Shown here piece by piece: positions 27,801 to 41,500 of a stretch of 64,000 nucleotides of DNA. Source of the stretch: Lanius collurio (lineage: Eukaryota > Chordata > Aves > Passeriformes > Laniidae); NCBI GenBank assembly GCA_020086605.1, contig JACBWW010000021.1, positions 7,457,077 through 7,521,076 on the forward strand, in the 5' to 3' direction. Within the stretch, counting starts at the first letter, position 1. Every line of letters begins with the position of its first letter. The notes beneath the pieces are model-generated. The model was not told the origin of the DNA. It made no database searches and saw only the letters and a program-made list of their open reading frames with translations. The position numbers were made by a program, and so were the translations under genes.

Positions 27801-30800
27801 CTGGAGCATTGTTATTATTATTATCATTACAAATATGTTTTGGAATTTGTATTTTTGGCATAATGGGAAGATTCATTCTAAAGAATGCAGCTCAGCTTTT
27901 TAAAAATATGTTAAATCAGCTTGGATCATATAAAATTCAAGTATTGCAGAGATGACTGGGACTAAGATGCTTTCTTGATGTAGCAAAAAGAAAGTTCACA
28001 AATACAATCTTAAGTATCACTTAGAAGCATTTAAAAATAATAATATTATTAAATACAGCCTGTGCTAAGGCTGTAACCCTTCCCAGGACAAAGTGACAGA
28101 GCCTCTCAGAACTCGCTAAACCAGGCTGTAATTTGCCATAATTTTAACTGACTTACCTACAGCTCAGTCCCCAAAATAATAAGGAAGCTGTGATGGAGTA
28201 GAGCACTGGGGCAGATATTTCACTTCAGGAATGCATTAAATCTCCAGTGGCATCACTTGGTTTTGACTTGAGCTGAAGTTGCTAAGGAGCATTAGAGAGG
28301 CCTTGTCTCCGAATTTACCCCTGAAAAAGCAAAAGTAAAAGCTTTTTTGTTTTTCTTTACTTTTCACTGGTTTTGTTTGTTTGATTTAATAAATGAGTTA
28401 CAAGAAGGTCAGGCCATGGCACCAAAGAACTGTCACTATAAGAGCTGTGAAAGAATTGAGATTATCTCAGTTCTTATTCAGTTTCTCCATGAAACTTTAA
28501 ATTTTACCTAGGGAATAAGGAGCCTGGCAGTTCAGAAAGAAGATTTCTCAGGTTGTGCTTATGTGAGTAAAGTCCTCCTGTCCCTGGCAGCCCTGACACC
28601 GCAGCCCCACTGACAGCTCCGGAGGCTGAACAGAACCTTCTGCGTACCTTTGCTGCCCTTTCCCACCTGCCCTGCCCAGGCAGCCATAGACCCCTGAATG
28701 TTCAGCCAGAAATCACAGGTCCTGGCTCACTGGTGCCCTGTGCAGCACCCTTCACTGGTGTTTTTCAAACCCCCTTGCAGATGAAGGGCTGAGGAAGCCA
28801 GTCTGGGTCAGGCTGGCACTGCCCAGGCTGTCCCCAAGCTCCCAGTGCTGTGCAATGCTGCCTCTCCCGGGAGCACAGCTCTGTGCTCTGCAAGTCTCCA
28901 AACTTTCCTCTCCAGCCTAAACCTTCAACCCTGGTCAGAAGCAAAATTAGTCTGAATGTCTTTAGTTATCAAAGTGCTCTATCTGTCCACTTCCTGACAA
29001 TTTGTGCCTGTCTGATGCATGCATTGCTTCTAGGGCAAAACCACAGATAAAATGTGTTTTAAAACTGAATTGAAAGCACTGAATGTGAATGTTTTATAAT
29101 CTAAGTTGAATATCCATAGAAAGAACAATTGTATGTTTTTAGTAATGACCTAATTGAACTAATTCAATAATGAACTAATTCAACCCCTTCCAAAACAATT
29201 AATGAACTCTTACTCGTTATCAACTGACAGTGCTTGGGGACCTTCACTAATTACCACTATTCTTTGGTTCTGGATATATTTGTGTTATGGGTTCAGGGTA
29301 AAGATGGACATGGAAAGAAAATAAAACTTTTTTTCCTACTCACAAACAGTGATGGGAAAACCTCCAAAAGCTGTCTCGCTGTTTTGTGGTTGTCAGGACA
29401 CTTCATTTTCTCTCATTCCCAAGCTTCAGAAGCTTCCTCTTTGTGATTGCAAACAGATGATGGCAGAGCCAGCAATTAGACTAATCCAAGTAAATTCCAA
29501 TCGCTGGTAGCCTGCAGCAGCTTGCAGTGCTCACATCAAATGGAGGCCCACCCTTAGCATGAAGCTGTCAGCAGGAAAAGAGAAATTAAAATTGATTTTT
29601 TGAAGCAAACTTCTGTGACCTTCCTCATTGCACCCAGGAGTACCTATAACATCTGTCATTTATTATATGTCATGGTTGGGATTTTCAACCAACCACTGAG
29701 CCTGGGCATTCCAAATCCAATGTGCACCTTTGACTGTATCAGTGCAAAGTCTCAGGAGTTTTGACTATTTGGGAGTTCCACAAAAGGAGGAGGTGTCTGC
29801 ACCTCTCTGTATGCAGCAACAAACACTAAAAATATAAAATTTAGGAGCCTGTTTGAAAGTTACATCTTTAATATTGGAGTTTTTAGTACAGCCAGAATAG
29901 ATTCTGCAGATTTATCCTGTCCTTGCCAATCTTTATGATCTTTCTTTGCAAAACAGCAATGGCAGGTTCTCAAACAGTTTAATTTTTTTAAAAATTACCC
30001 CAATAAAACCAGTGGTTAGTGATAACAGCTACTCAGTGAGCTCAGTGGGCATAAAATATGAGAGCAGTGTCTTTCATAATAGTGCAGGAGCTGCTAAGTA
30101 CATTTGGTGCAAGTTTCAGAGTCACTCATTTCCACCTTTTCTCTGGAATGCAGCTCAAACACAAGATTTCCCAGACTCTGGAGGTTTTCCTGTGATGGAG
30201 ACTGTCTCCAGAAGCTGCCCACAGATTTCCCAGGATACCAGACTGGTGCTCCCCACAGTGAGAGGCCAGCAGAGGTGGGTACCAAACAGTAAAGCAAAGC
30301 ATCCTCATTTCACTTCCTTCCAATACTCTTCCATAATTCCAATGTTTTCTCTGAAGAGCAAGGCCAAGCCATAAACCCTGTTGAGCTTTAGACAAAAAGT
30401 TTCCAAAAGCACCAAATATAATGCAAGGAAAGTAATTTTGTAACACAGAAAAATACAAGCACAGTTATACAAGCGTTCTGGTTCCAAGAACAATTGTAAG
30501 TGGGTTTTGTTTTGATTTGGAAAGAACTCCAATATCTCAGTGTATTTGCAGCAGACCACACACTGGAAAAATTACGTGGTTTTCTGGTGGCTGTATAAGA
30601 AAGGATTTTCTCTCTGAGACAGAAAAGGCCTATTCAAGGTTGGAAAGGGAGTGTAGCTCGGAAGAATGAAGAATCAGGAAGCTGGGGAGATAGGTCAGAA
30701 TTGTGTGAGGATGATGTGGTCTCATTTTCTGAACAGCTGCCAGGGAATTAGGAAAGACAGCTTCTCCTTTTTCATCAAAACATAAGGGCTAAAAGCAAAA

Positions 30801-33000
30801 ATCCAATAAAGAGCAGTTTTAGGGTGTTTGCTGTCAGAGGTGACTCCATCCCTGGTGTCTATCTGGAGATAAGAGGTTTTGCAGCACAAAGTGTGGCACA
30901 GATAGAAAATAAAGTAGGAGGACAAGCACAATGGACTTTGTGCCAAAGTTTTTGTGATATGCTCACACAGAATTCTGCAGAAAGAGAAGCCATAAATATC
31001 TACAGCGTTTATGGATGAAGAACCACTCCAGACTGGAGATAAGTGAACAGCAGATAAAGCAGTCACAGAGTCAGTCCCTGTCTTCACACTCATGTAGTGC
31101 ATAAGCTGCTTTCCAGGTTATGTTACTGCATTTTACTTCATTGGGCAATTTTGGATGGACTCCAACAAGTAGACTTTTTTTAAACATTCTTTTTACCAAT
31201 AAAACACAATAAAAGATTTTATAGCCTTGATGTGTTTCTGGCACAGTTTAAAAACTGCTGCTAATAAAACTTTTCCAAGAGGAAAAAATGGCCAAGCTGT
31301 CACAATGTAAATATGATTTTTAATTTATTTTTTTTTTAAGTTGAGGTTTCATGCAGGAAACTGGGAAACAACATCACAGGAAAAGATTATGTTGAGACAA
31401 GAAAACCTATGCAAGCACAACTTAGAGTGGAACTGTCGTGTTCCTGGCAGCCCATGTTAAATGTTTTTGGAAAGAATTGTGTTTTCATGCACACCAAGGG
31501 CTGGCTCCTCCTGACCACTGAGTCAGTGACAATTCACCAAGTGACTTTAGTGATGCCCTAAAGCAGCAGCCTGACTTATAAATATGGCACCAGGCAGCCA
31601 GACAAGAGCTCTGAGCTCAGTCCTGGCCTGATCCAAGCTCCCGGTGTGAGATCTATCCAGCTTCTCACATGGAAAGAAGTGTGATCTGTCAGTCTGCTCC
31701 CCCTGCCAGCTCTCTGAAGTCCCAGCCTCTCCTGGCATACCGAAGCCTTTGTTCTTAGGTGCAATTATGATTTAATGAGGAATGAGTAATGTCCACCCTT
31801 CATCATCACAACTCTGGCATCATTCAGTGCTGTAGTGACTCTGGTTCACTGCCCTACCGGGTTCTGCAAGAGATAAAATGAGCCAAATGCCAAAAAAAGT
31901 GACAAAAACATGCCTTCCGCACCCAAGTTCCCTGCAGCAGTGTTGCATACAACACTGCCCTTTGTGTGCATCACAACTGTAGGGGCTGCTGGATTTTTAA
32001 GGATTGTCCCCTCTGTCCCTGAAAATGGTCCCTCCTGAGGAGCAGGAGGGCGGGCAAGTGTACTGAGAGACCTGCAGGGATAAACAGGGAGCTCCTGGTG
32101 ATATTTCTGCTCTCATTCCCATGCACTTTTTGCTTCTGAGATCAGAGGCTCTGTAAGAACTGCAATGTTGTTACGTGTTTTATGCCACCAGGCAACATTT
32201 TCAGTTATGAAATCGGCCACGCGAGGGCACCAGCACTGCTCGGGGAAAAGAAAGGCCAAAGAAGACAACGCTGAGTAGCCAAAGGAATAAAGAGGAGTTT
32301 GTTTACAAACTGTACAGCTGCAAAAGCACAGGATAGCAGGTTCCAGGCAGGAGTCACCAACCCAGAGTGTCCAGCAGCTCCGAGGGTGCACAGCAGGGAG
32401 GAGGAAATCCCCCACCATCAAAAGCCAACTGAGCTGAGCTGCTCCTGATGCCCCTGCCAGGCTCCCCTTGCTCAGAGATCCTTTTCCTCAGCGTGGGTGT
32501 GGGAAAGGCTCCCACATCTTGTTGTATTTAGTGCCCAGAGCCTCCCTCTGCCCTGGCTCAGACCTCTAGCACAGGGGCAGCAGTGACCTCCAGGCTCTTC
32601 CCCTTCTCCCTCAGCCCAGAAATGTTTTCTCACCTGAGAACCAGGCGAGCAGAGATGTCTGAAACTACATTTTCAGCCCAGCAGTGGTTACCTCCTTTCA
32701 TGGCCTTTTCAATGCACATTATCTGTGAGAGGGGCTGAATTGTAACTCCAGAACTAAAAGAAATGAGGAGCTTTAGCTTGTGAACATCCAGACTGGACAA
32801 GTTGGTTTTTCCACAAAGATATCACCATAAGGAAATCCTTTAGAAATAAAGGAAAAAAACATGTTGTTTTTCAAGCCTAGATCTTAATCATCTGATTTTA
32901 AATTATGCCATGTAAAAACAAAGCTCTTGGCCTCACAAAATCTGTCACTGAGGTCTCCCTGCCAAACAGCATCCAGGATAGATGTTTGCACCAAGAGAAA
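18863..33000. other. Intergenic, no gene seen; AT-rich segments
   Basis: Unique sequence with long AT-rich stretches (for example 19560-19900, 20930-21350 and 24960-25220) that show no repeat signature. They are candidates for conserved regulatory DNA, but conservation cannot be assessed here. A short ATT run sits near 27811-27830. No exon or RNA gene is supported. Confidence 0.5.
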
Positions 33001-33265
33001 ATCATAGAATTCAGTATCCCAGAATAGTTTGAGTTGGAAGGGACACCAAAGATTACCTGATTCCACCCCCTGCCATAGGCAGGGACACCTTCCACTATCC
33101 CAGGCTGCTCCAAGCCCTGTCTAGCCTGGCCTTGGACACTTCCAGAGATAGGGCAACCACAGCTTCTCTGGGCAAGTGGTGCCAGGGCCTCCCTACCCTC
33201 ACAGGGAAGAATTTCTTCCACACATCTCACCTAAATTTCCCCTCTTTCAGTTTGAAGCCATACTT
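33001..33265 (-). repeat. CR1 LINE 3' fragment
   Basis: It runs from ATCATAGAATTCAGTATCCC through TTGGAAGGGACACCAAAGAT, CTGCCATAGGCAGGGACACC and GGGAAGAATTTCTTCCACAC to TTTCAGTTTGAAGCCAT, in antisense orientation. Confidence 0.92.
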
Positions 33266-35501
33266 GGCCCATCGCTGCAATTCCTAATGAAAAATATCAA
33301 CACCCCCCCTGTTCAAGAGCCAGTTCTGTATGAATGTATGGATGAGTGCAAAGCTAATTTTGCTTACAAAGGAAAACCTTCATCGCTAACAGATCGCTGT
33401 GGTTAAGCTAAAGCTCGTCCTGCAGCATTGACTGTGGATACAAAAGGATTGTTCTTTTTTGTTTTGACTGTAAGTGAACAAAACGCTGTTTGCAACTAGA
33501 TGGTTCTCTCGAGGTTTTGTGATAGCCTGGATTAATGCCATGCAATTATTCTGGGAAAGTAAATTTATTCTGAATGCCCTGGTAGGTTTGTGGCAGTTCA
33601 GAGGAATCTCCCAGATAGGACACATCTGTTTTGAAGAACACCAGGTAAGGCAAGAATGAGGGGAACTTAAAATAATTCCAGCTATAATCAGGGTAGAAGG
33701 GACCACAACTGACAGACAAAAAGGGGTGAAAAGGGTTTTGCAGGACCATCTTTCCAGTCTGAACTTAATAAATCTTTTTGCACTATTTGAAAAGCTGTTT
33801 ATGCTGCTGTGTTTGTACATGCCAGAAAACCAGAGCAATGAAGTGTTCCAAAATGCATCTGTGAATTTGAAAAGTAATTGATTTAATATTTCAAAATAGA
33901 CTGAGCAAAAGATTGTTCTATTCAATACAGGGTGCTGTAAAATCATAGTGTTTTATTGTGCTTGAGCAGTTCTTGAGGTACTGAAATTATTTCTAATTCT
34001 ACTAAGAATAATCAAGCCAAATGTGAAAAATATATTGATTTTTTTTTTAATTATCCATAACTCCAAATGAGTTCCTAGCTCCCAAAATATGAACCAGATA
34101 AGTCACAAATGTCTCAAACCATAACGAACGCCCTACAATGTTCTGCTCTGACTCTGGAAAGGAATTAGCAGCATCCTGTAAAACCACCCAGCCCTGCTGC
34201 CCTGGGGCAGTGCTTCTGCTGTGCTGTCGGGGACAGACCCCATGAAACATTTCCTGCTCTCCTGGCTTCTTTTCCTGGGACTGCTGGTCAGTGCTAGTGA
34301 GAAGATGAAGGGCAATGCTGAATTAAATGTACTGAATAAGCAAGAGAGCTACATTTGACTGTCAATGTCTAAGTTAAAATCACATGCATTTGCAACATTT
34401 TATATTCAAAATAAAAGTAATTCTAGAGCATTTAGACCTGATTTTAAATGTTTTTAGTCTGCTACAAACTTTTTTCCCCCTGCAATCTAAAGGTTCCCAT
34501 TTGAAATGCAGAGGTGGAGATATTTTTAATTCAGGACTGAAGCCTTTGATGCTGAAGTAGTTACCTTTTCCCAAGCCAGCTGTGCAGTCCCTATGTTAAT
34601 TAGGAGATAGGGGATGATCATTAACAAACACAGAGGAATAAAAGGTCTCTGAGGTTGTACATTTACTACAGGTTCTGCAAAGGGAGTCAGTCCTTTGCCT
34701 TTTGCCAGACTGGGGGTTTCGTTTTGGTCAGGAGACAACCTGCAAAGCAGCACAGGTACTCCAATGCAAAACGTGATTATTTTAAATAAAGTATTAGTTG
34801 TACTTTTCCTCATGTTCCAACCCTATCTTCAGATTCACCAGCTGATGCTCAGGAATGTAAAACATCCTTTGGGGACTGTATTAGTTTGGGGGAAACAGTG
34901 CTTTACTAAAAAGCTCTCCTGAAACTTTATTTAACACAGTTAAAATGGGTCTCTCTAATAGTTTAACTTGATGTCAGTTTAAAATTGATGATGGGACTGG
35001 AAAAGAGGAACATCATCAAGATAAAAGCTGCAATTAATTAAAGCTGCAGTAATTGCAAGTATTAGTTTCCCTTTTCAATTTCCACAGGGTTTGTTGCCAT
35101 GACATATTCAGGTGGAAAGATGCTACCAGCATAATTGCTCCTTTCTTGTCCCCATTTGCAGGGTTTTCCTTACTGGTTTTTGTGGAACAGTTTGAAATCC
35201 AGAACAAAATAGGTACCAACAAAGACAGCTTTAGGACAAAGATAAGTAACATTATAGAAAATATGTAGCTTCTAATAATTATAATTTTGCACCCCATTCT
35301 TCCCTCATTTTCCTCACCCTGCCAGAAGTTTAACTGCACCTTCCACTCAGCCCAAACTTTCAGCCTTGAATTAAAGTAGTTCCCATCCAGCAGAAAAAAT
35401 CTTTTCCCTTCTGCCCCCCCAGGCCCATTTGTGGAGCAGCAACACCTGACAGAGCTCTTGTGTTTTCCCAGGTGGGCCCTGGCAGAGAGCAGCTGGCAGG
35501 A
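33266..35501. other. Upstream flank and putative 5' UTR of LCTL
   Basis: There is no CpG island at the LCTL 5' end, unlike the housekeeping genes to the right, which fits tissue-restricted expression. CTTGTGTTTTCCCAG at about 35457-35471 looks like a splice acceptor, so the ATG exon may be preceded by a noncoding first exon that I cannot locate. Confidence 0.45.
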
Positions 35502-38500
35502 ATGAGGAGGAACATCCTGAGATCCTGGGCTGTGCTTGTGGCAGTGATGGGGCTGAGCACGGCCGAGGACTTCCCATGGACCAAGAACAATCCAGGCTCC
35601 TTCTACTATGGCACTTTTCCAGCTGGTACCTTCCAACCCCACTTGGTTTGGGGGTTGCAATGTTCTACATCTGCTCCTGTGTGTGCACCAGGAAGCAACC
35701 CAAAGGTTTTCCTTATCCTTCCAGGGAAAGGGTAGAACCAGAAATGGAGGTTGTTGGAGAACGCAGGAACACCTTTGGGATCTGGTCCTGCACTCCACAG
35801 GGCCACTTAAAACAGGAAATACAGAGGAAAGGCTCACAGATTAACAGTTCATATCCACATCTCCCTGATTAAAATGCAGTATAATAAGTCACCTGAGAAC
35901 TCTTCTCCTTTTTTATAAATTATCTACAGTTAATTAAATAAACTAAAAATACCCTTTGTTAAGCAGCTAACTTAAGAAATGAGTGAAATAACTGTGCTGG
36001 GTTTGTTTCAAGCTGTTCAGCATTATGCAATGCACTCTTCAGTATGGATTTATGAACCTTATTCTTTCTTCAACACATATTTAAATACATTTCATCCAAG
36101 CAAAATCAAAACTAGAAAGATACAGGCACTGACTGGTTTTCATGCTCAAGTTTTTAAGTAATTTATGAATTGGTATTTTGTGTAACAATAGGGAAATAAT
36201 CCAGAATATTTCTATATATTTATGTAACACCTAAACTTGCAGTTGCTAAAACCAGTGTAAACCAGCAGGAAGAAATGAAGTGAAAATCTAGTTTGTTTTT
36301 TACAGTAAGTTATTTCTGCCACACTATCAATGCCCTACCTCATCCCTGTAAAATACAGATTTTACAGATTTAATAAATGAAAGGATTTGATTCCTTATTC
36401 AGTGCATCAGAACAGGACACCTTCAGTCCCATTTTCAGTCCCTTTTTAGGCACAGATACCTTTTCACCTAGAAAACCTTGGCCTCTCCAGCAGTGCTTAC
36501 TTCCAGTTTCAGTTCCTTTCTCCTATGAACATTTAGCAAGATCAATTAGCAGGAAAATGTTTCAATAACTCCCCTGGTTTTTTTTACCTTTAGGTTTCTT
36601 GTGGGGTGTTGGAAGTTCTGCCTACCAGACTGAAGGGGCCTGGGACAAGGATGGGAAAGGACCAAGCATCTGGGATGCTTTCACTCACAAGAAAGGGAAA
36701 GTGTTTAGGAACGAGACGGGAGATTCCGCGTGTGATGGCTACTACAGAGTGAAGGTATCGCTCAAGAGGAATGAACTGCACCCCTGCAAATGTTCTGGGG
36801 CCATTCCATGATCCCAGTTTCCCACTCTGAAGGAACAGTTTTAGCTGCTCTAAATTAACTTAGGAATCCAAGGGCTGATATTTTTAATTAGTACAGTAAA
36901 ATCTTCTTTCCTTATAATCTCATAGAGCCAATCATACCACAGTATTTCCCAAATACATCTCAGCTTTTCAGAACTTTTGTGTCCGAAGAAATATTGTGGA
37001 AGTCCAAATGCTTAGTTAGAAAGACAAGAAACACATCTGAGCGTTAAATAAAATTAACATCTTTTTGTGTGAGCATGTATGAGGTTTTCTATGTATTTTT
37101 AAGAGGCTTTAAAATTCAGTCTGAATGTTCTCCATTTTTTGAAAGGAAAACAAACAAACAATGAATGCAGCTCTGTTCACAACATGCTTCCAAGTCTAAT
37201 ACCATCAAAACCAATTTTCAAATTACTATGCTGGAAGAAAGACAGATACACAGCAAGAGGAATCCAAATTACTGTGAGAAGCCAGGGTTACGTAATTGGA
37301 ATTGCAACTAATTTAATCAAAGTTATATTCCACTGAGGTTTCTCCACATACATGAAGTCCAAGGGAGAACCAGAGGTCTCAGCAAGAACTAAGAGAAAAG
37401 AAACTAATTATGCCTTACTCTCCAGAAATGGGAAAATGCAGGAGAGGTTTCATTTGAGCTCTCAAACCAGCAAAAGTTTGAAAGAACACCTTAATAAAAA
37501 AAAAAATCAGAGAAGCCAGGACTCTGAGCCTCACTGGGCTGTGGCAGTAGAAGACATTGACACAGAGATGATTTGGGCACTCACTACTCTGGGTTTGTAT
37601 ACAGAAATACTTTCTAAAACTTGTTTATGTTAGTCCAGTTTCATGGTCCTCTTTATATCAAAGCACTTTGCTTTTATCATCGGAATTCTCTTTGCATTGG
37701 CCCAGATACCACAGATTTCTAATTTCATTTAACACTGAAGAACAATTTCTTAGAAAAAGAACATACATTCATAGGGAATTTAGGGGGTTTTCTCATTCCA
37801 GTATAAGACAGTAAATGAAAGTCCAAGTAATTATGTTTTTGAGCCTAATGTTTGAGGTAAAGATTTACAGGCTTCTCTTATTTTCTAGAATATGCACATT
37901 ACAAATTCTGACATAAATATAATTTGTGTTGCAGAACCTCAGCTCATTTTTCTGTAGTGCAAATATTCAGTCTTCATAGATACACAAAACATTACAGGAT
38001 TTCCTTGGATTGTCCAAAAAAAAAAGTGGTTAAAGAAAAAGGATTCAAACAGAACAAGCCATCACCACAAAGATCAGAAGATAACTGCTGGAATCTTTTG
38101 TGCAACTCTTCCATAGATTTTCTGCATTTAGTGTTATTTAAGACAGATCAGTAATTGAAGGTATTCTGCTCAGCCTCAGGATGTGTTAATTGGATTTTCT
38201 TCTCACAGGATGACATTCAGTTACTGAAGGAGCTGAAGGTGAATCACTACCTCTTGTCTATCTCATGGCCAAGAATTATGCCCACAGGCATCAAAGGTAA
38301 GCACAGTTTCACCACATTCTTACCAATATTCTCACCTGTACGGAATTTTTCTCCTGAGTAACCCCCAGTTGTTCAGCGTTGCTGTTAAAGAGATTTGTTT
38401 GTCTGCAGAACAGGGTTTAACCATCACAGAATTCCCAGTGCTGTAATGTAAAATTCCTTGGTCAATAGTTTCAGATTTCTGTTTTTCCAGTTATTTGGGA

Positions 38501-41500
38501 ATCCATCCAGGTAATTTCTTGTCTATGCTTTTCATCAGCTGAGCAACTGAATGAGAAAGGAATACAGTTCTACAATGATACAATTAACAGTCTTCTGGAA
38601 AACAATATCACCCCTATTGTGAGCCTCTACCACTGGGACCTGCCACAGGTCAGACAATATTTAAATTAGTCAAACACCTCAAATAAAGGCTTCTCATAGA
38701 AATAATTTCCTAAGGTTAAGAACTAAGAGTACTTAAAAAATTAGAGAAGTCTGCATGATTTTAAGAACTTGTAAATATTTCCTCTTCATTTGCATTTTAT
38801 ATGCATTGGAGTTTTGAAAAATCTTTCTGAGCTAGAAACAAAATGAAATAGAAATAAAAGTATTTTTTAAGCAGCAGCTGACTTTCAAGTACAATTAGTG
38901 ACTCTTGAAATTCTTATTTCCAAAGGTTCTCCAAGAAAAGTATGGTGGCTGGCAGAATATAAGCATGATAAATTACTTTAATGATTATGCAAATCTGTGC
39001 TTTGAGAAGTTTGGTGATCGTGTGAAACACTGGATTACATTCAGCAATCCTTGGGTAAATCATCAGTGCTTTCCTTCCAATCACTGATTCCACAGTTCTG
39101 TTCCCTAAGATCTGTGGAAGTGACACTAGAGAAGAGTAGGTTAAGAAAATGGAGAGGGAGAGAGAACAGGAAAGATTTAAACCATTAATCTTTGTGGCCA
39201 AAAATCTCAGTGGGCAGATTTTGCAAAAGGGCAGAGTTTTTTGACATGAAATTCCAGGAAATTTTTGAAAATTCCTCAGCTGGAGAGACAACAGGAATTG
39301 GAAAGGCAGCTGTTATTTACCTTTTCCCATTCCAGCTCACTCCTCACCAACACCCTGTTCCCAACAAGCCACAGCACGGTACCAACCAGGCAGTGGGGGA
39401 GGAAATGGGAGCCAAGGGGTAGGGAAAAGGGGACTGGAGAGGGACAGCCCAGGCAGGAGAGCACAGGATCCATGGGAGGGAGCACATTCCCTGGCTCTGG
39501 TGCCCAGAGAAGGGCTGACTCTGTGTGTTTGCAGGCAGTGGCTGAAAAGGGCTACGAAACAGGAGAACACGCGCCAGGACTGAAGCTCGGTGGCTGCGGC
39601 GCCTACAAGGCTGCTCATCACATCATTAAAGTAAAAAACCTCCTGAATACATGCTTGAAATTATGTGTCAATTAAGGATTTTTATCAGATTTCACTCTTT
39701 AAACAGGAATAGTTTCACAACAATGTCATTTCCAACTGGGACTCTGAAATTATCTTCTGGCTTTAAAACTCGAGTGCATTATCCAACATAGTCCCAATGT
39801 TAGGTGCTTGATTTAACACTGTTGCAACAATTTGAATTTTCCTTATATTACAAATGTCTTTAATAGTTTGTTTGAAGCTGGTTGAAAATATGCAGGTTAA
39901 TCTAGAAACAAGCAGTAATGTCCTCACCTGTTGAAATGAACCTGAATGTTGCAAGTGACTTCAGAAGACTCAGTAAAAATTAACTTTCTTCTGTCTGAAT
40001 AAATTAGGGAATATATCCAAAGAGCAGAGCCATGGGACAGAGCCCTGTCCTGAGGGCTGTGTGTCACCTCCATGTGGATCTGCAATTTAGGGAAGGAAGC
40101 TTGCATAAAGGCTCTTGTGATGCCTTACATGAAATGAAAGTTTCTGTAATAAACACAAAAGAAATTCTGTGATATTTTCAGACATACCTCAGTGCAAAAA
40201 GTGCTCACCAGCTTTCCATAGTGCCCATGGCATAAGAATGAAAATGTGTACATGATTTATTCTATTTGTACATTTTTTTTACAGACTCATGCCAAGGTTT
40301 GGCACTCCTACAACAACACCTGGCGCAGGGAGCAGAGAGGTAATCAGGATTCATTCTGTGACTGTGCTGCTGTTTATATTAAGGGCTTAAAGAACAGCAG
40401 AATTGTCCCTTTGTTTTAAGGGATGGTTGGAATTTCCCTAACGAGTGGCTGGGGGGAACCTGTTGATCCACACAGCCAAACAGACAGAGATGCTGCTGAA
40501 AGGTACATCCAGTTCCACCTGGGATGGTTTGCAAATCCCATTTACAGAGGGGACTACCCAGAAGTTATGAAGAATTATGTAGGTAAGTCCCAGTAACCAA
40601 CTAACACATGAATAAATCCACACTTCCAGCACATTACAAGGGAGTAATTCCTGGCCAACACGTGCTTTAGTCAAGTGAGGGCACAGGTGAGACACAGCAA
40701 AGCAACCAAAGTCCCCCAGGCTGGACACGGCTCCTCAGCAGTTTGGGGACACACCAGGACACTTTACATCACTGTTTCCCCATGTATTGTACCCAACTCC
40801 AAACCAAAAGGATGAAAGATTATCTCAGCTTAAAAAAGCAATCAAGCTCAAGTGTCCTTGACATTAGCACTAAATTCAGGAAAACCATATTTGGCCCCAG
40901 CAAAAAAACCCCATATTTGGCTGCCCAGAAAAGCTTTGGCTGCTCCTGGGATCCCTGCAAGTGTCCAAGGCCAGGCTGGACCACCTGGGATAGTGGAAGG
41001 TGTCCCTGCCCATGGCAGAATGAGATGCTCTTAAAGGTCCCTTTCAACCCAAACCATCCAGGATTTTATGATTCTATTATTTATTTTTGGTGAGATAAAA
41101 AAAAAAAACAATTTTCATGCTCCTCAGAAGTGTGTTTCCTGTAATTATTTTGATAGGTAGGAAGAGTGCCCAGCAGGGCCTGGGGACATCAAGATTACCA
41201 ACTTTCTCAGTGCAAGAGAAAACCTATATTAAAGGCACCTCGGATTTCCTGGGAATAGGTCATTTTACAACTCGTTATGTTCTGCAGAAGAACTTTCCCT
41301 TTCTCCAAGTGTCCAGTTACCACACTGACCCTGACCTGGCTGAATTGGTGGACCCAAACTGGCCAGCTCCAGGCCCTAAGTGGCTCTACTCTGTGCCCTG
41401 GGGGTTCAGACGATTACTCAATTTCATTAAGGTGAGTAGAGCAGATCCTTAATTATATAGGAAGCACCAAAATGCCTGGTTACATGGAGAAGCTGCAGGA

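Noticed and set aside
33386..33946. 186-codon minus-strand ORF in intergenic DNA
   Set aside because: The composition is typical of noncoding AT-rich DNA, the translation matches nothing I recognise, and no neighbouring exons are evident.
35034..35837. 267-codon ORF on the minus strand over LCTL exon 1
   Set aside because: Antisense to a confirmed LCTL exon, no recognisable domain and no splice or promoter support.
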